Shown here: piece after piece, positions 63,590-64,000 of the stretch
Position numbering within the stretch: the first letter of the stretch is position 1
How the letters are laid out: every line of letters starts with the position of its first letter
DNA from: Quercus robur
Taxonomy: Eukaryota; Streptophyta; Magnoliopsida; Fagales; Fagaceae
Assembly (NCBI RefSeq): GCF_932294415.1
Contig: NC_065543.1
Location: 41,934,277 to 41,998,276 of the forward strand
Length of the DNA stretch: 64,000 bases
Direction: 5' to 3'
Translations under genes and position numbers: made by a program
The notes under the pieces: generated by a model
The model's input: the letters and a program-made list of their open reading frames with translations, nothing else
What the model was told of the DNA's origin: nothing
Database searches by the model: none

Positions 63590-64000
63590 TTGCTATAGGG
63601 GGTATAATAAGCTTTCCCCTCGGTTTTTGGTCCTTACAAAGTTTTGGAGAGGATTAGAGAGGTTGCTTACAGGTTGGATCTCCTTGCTGAGTCTACAATT
63701 CACTCTATGTTCCATGTGTCTTGCTTGAAGGCCAAATTAGGCAATCACAACATTTCAATTTCTATGTTGCCTTCTGTCAACTCTCAAGACATCCTCACTC
63801 TTGAGCCTGCAGCTGTACTTTAATCCAAATCTCATCAACTTGGGAGGAGGACAATCACTCAGTTACTCATACAATGGCAAGGAGGTTCAGTTGAAGATGC
63901 CACTTGGGAGGACCTGTTTTGTCTTCAACATCAGTTTCCTCATCTTGGGGGCAATATGTTCTAATGTGGGGAAGTTATGTTCGGGAACTAGTTAGTAGAA
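63590..64000 (+). pseudogene. integrase C-terminal and chromodomain-like tail
   Basis: YRLDLLAESTIHSMFHVSCL and LLIQWQGGSVEDATWEDL are the hallmark blocks of chromovirus integrase tails. A TAA breaks the frame between them at about 63822. The chromodomain would direct insertion into marked chromatin in an intact relative. Confidence 0.72.

Larger units (their letters stand above)
61150..64000 (+). mobile_element. decayed Ty3/gypsy retrotransposon pol, chromovirus-like, 5' truncated
   Basis: Protease end, reverse transcriptase, RNase H, integrase and a chromodomain-like tail follow in the Ty3/gypsy order. Stops, frameshifts and deletions interrupt all of them. Neither LTR nor gag is seen, and the tail runs up to the window edge. 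Confidence 0.88.

Overview
The window is plant nuclear DNA. It is AT-rich, its genes have many introns, and it holds several unrelated classes of plant transposable element. The protein families (WRKY group IIb, ALDH12, a short-form tRNase Z, a RING-H2 ligase) and the style of the LTRs and SINEs suggest a eudicot, probably woody. I cannot fix the species from sequence alone.

Layout. 1-762 is the 3' end of a DNA transposon, probably hAT. 1997-6633 (minus) is a complete five-exon WRKY72/61-like gene, with a TATA box and five W-box cores upstream and a MITE in one intron. 8.2-28.2 kb is gene-free. It holds MITEs, a 107-bp-arm foldback, a solo LTR, a Harbinger-like element, a 3.6-kb LTR element with no coding capacity, and a SINE. 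28250-36905 (plus) is a complete 16-exon gene for mitochondrial delta-1-pyrroline-5-carboxylate dehydrogenase (ALDH12A1), with one GC-AG intron. 39884-41056 (plus) is an intact single-exon coding gene for a conserved-looking helical protein I cannot name; it has a telo-box leader and a duplicated 5'UTR splice acceptor. 44616-48636 (minus) is a complete eight-exon short tRNase Z. 50-60 kb has two decayed copies of the 5' end of a His/Gln-rich gene, a SINE, a MULE with a solo LTR nested in it, an intact RING-H2 gene (56053-56769, minus) and another solo LTR. The right end is a CACTA fragment followed by a decayed Ty3/gypsy (chromovirus-like) pol.

The five intact genes are unrelated in role: transcriptional control, proline catabolism, tRNA 3' processing, ubiquitin ligation and one unknown. 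They form no operon or evident cluster. I saw no tRNA or rRNA gene and no CRISPR array. Most of the interest is in the transposon archaeology: target-site duplications can be read directly for six larger insertions, a hAT MITE has its empty site preserved next to it, and a set of tiny poly(T) insertions carry perfect flanking duplications.
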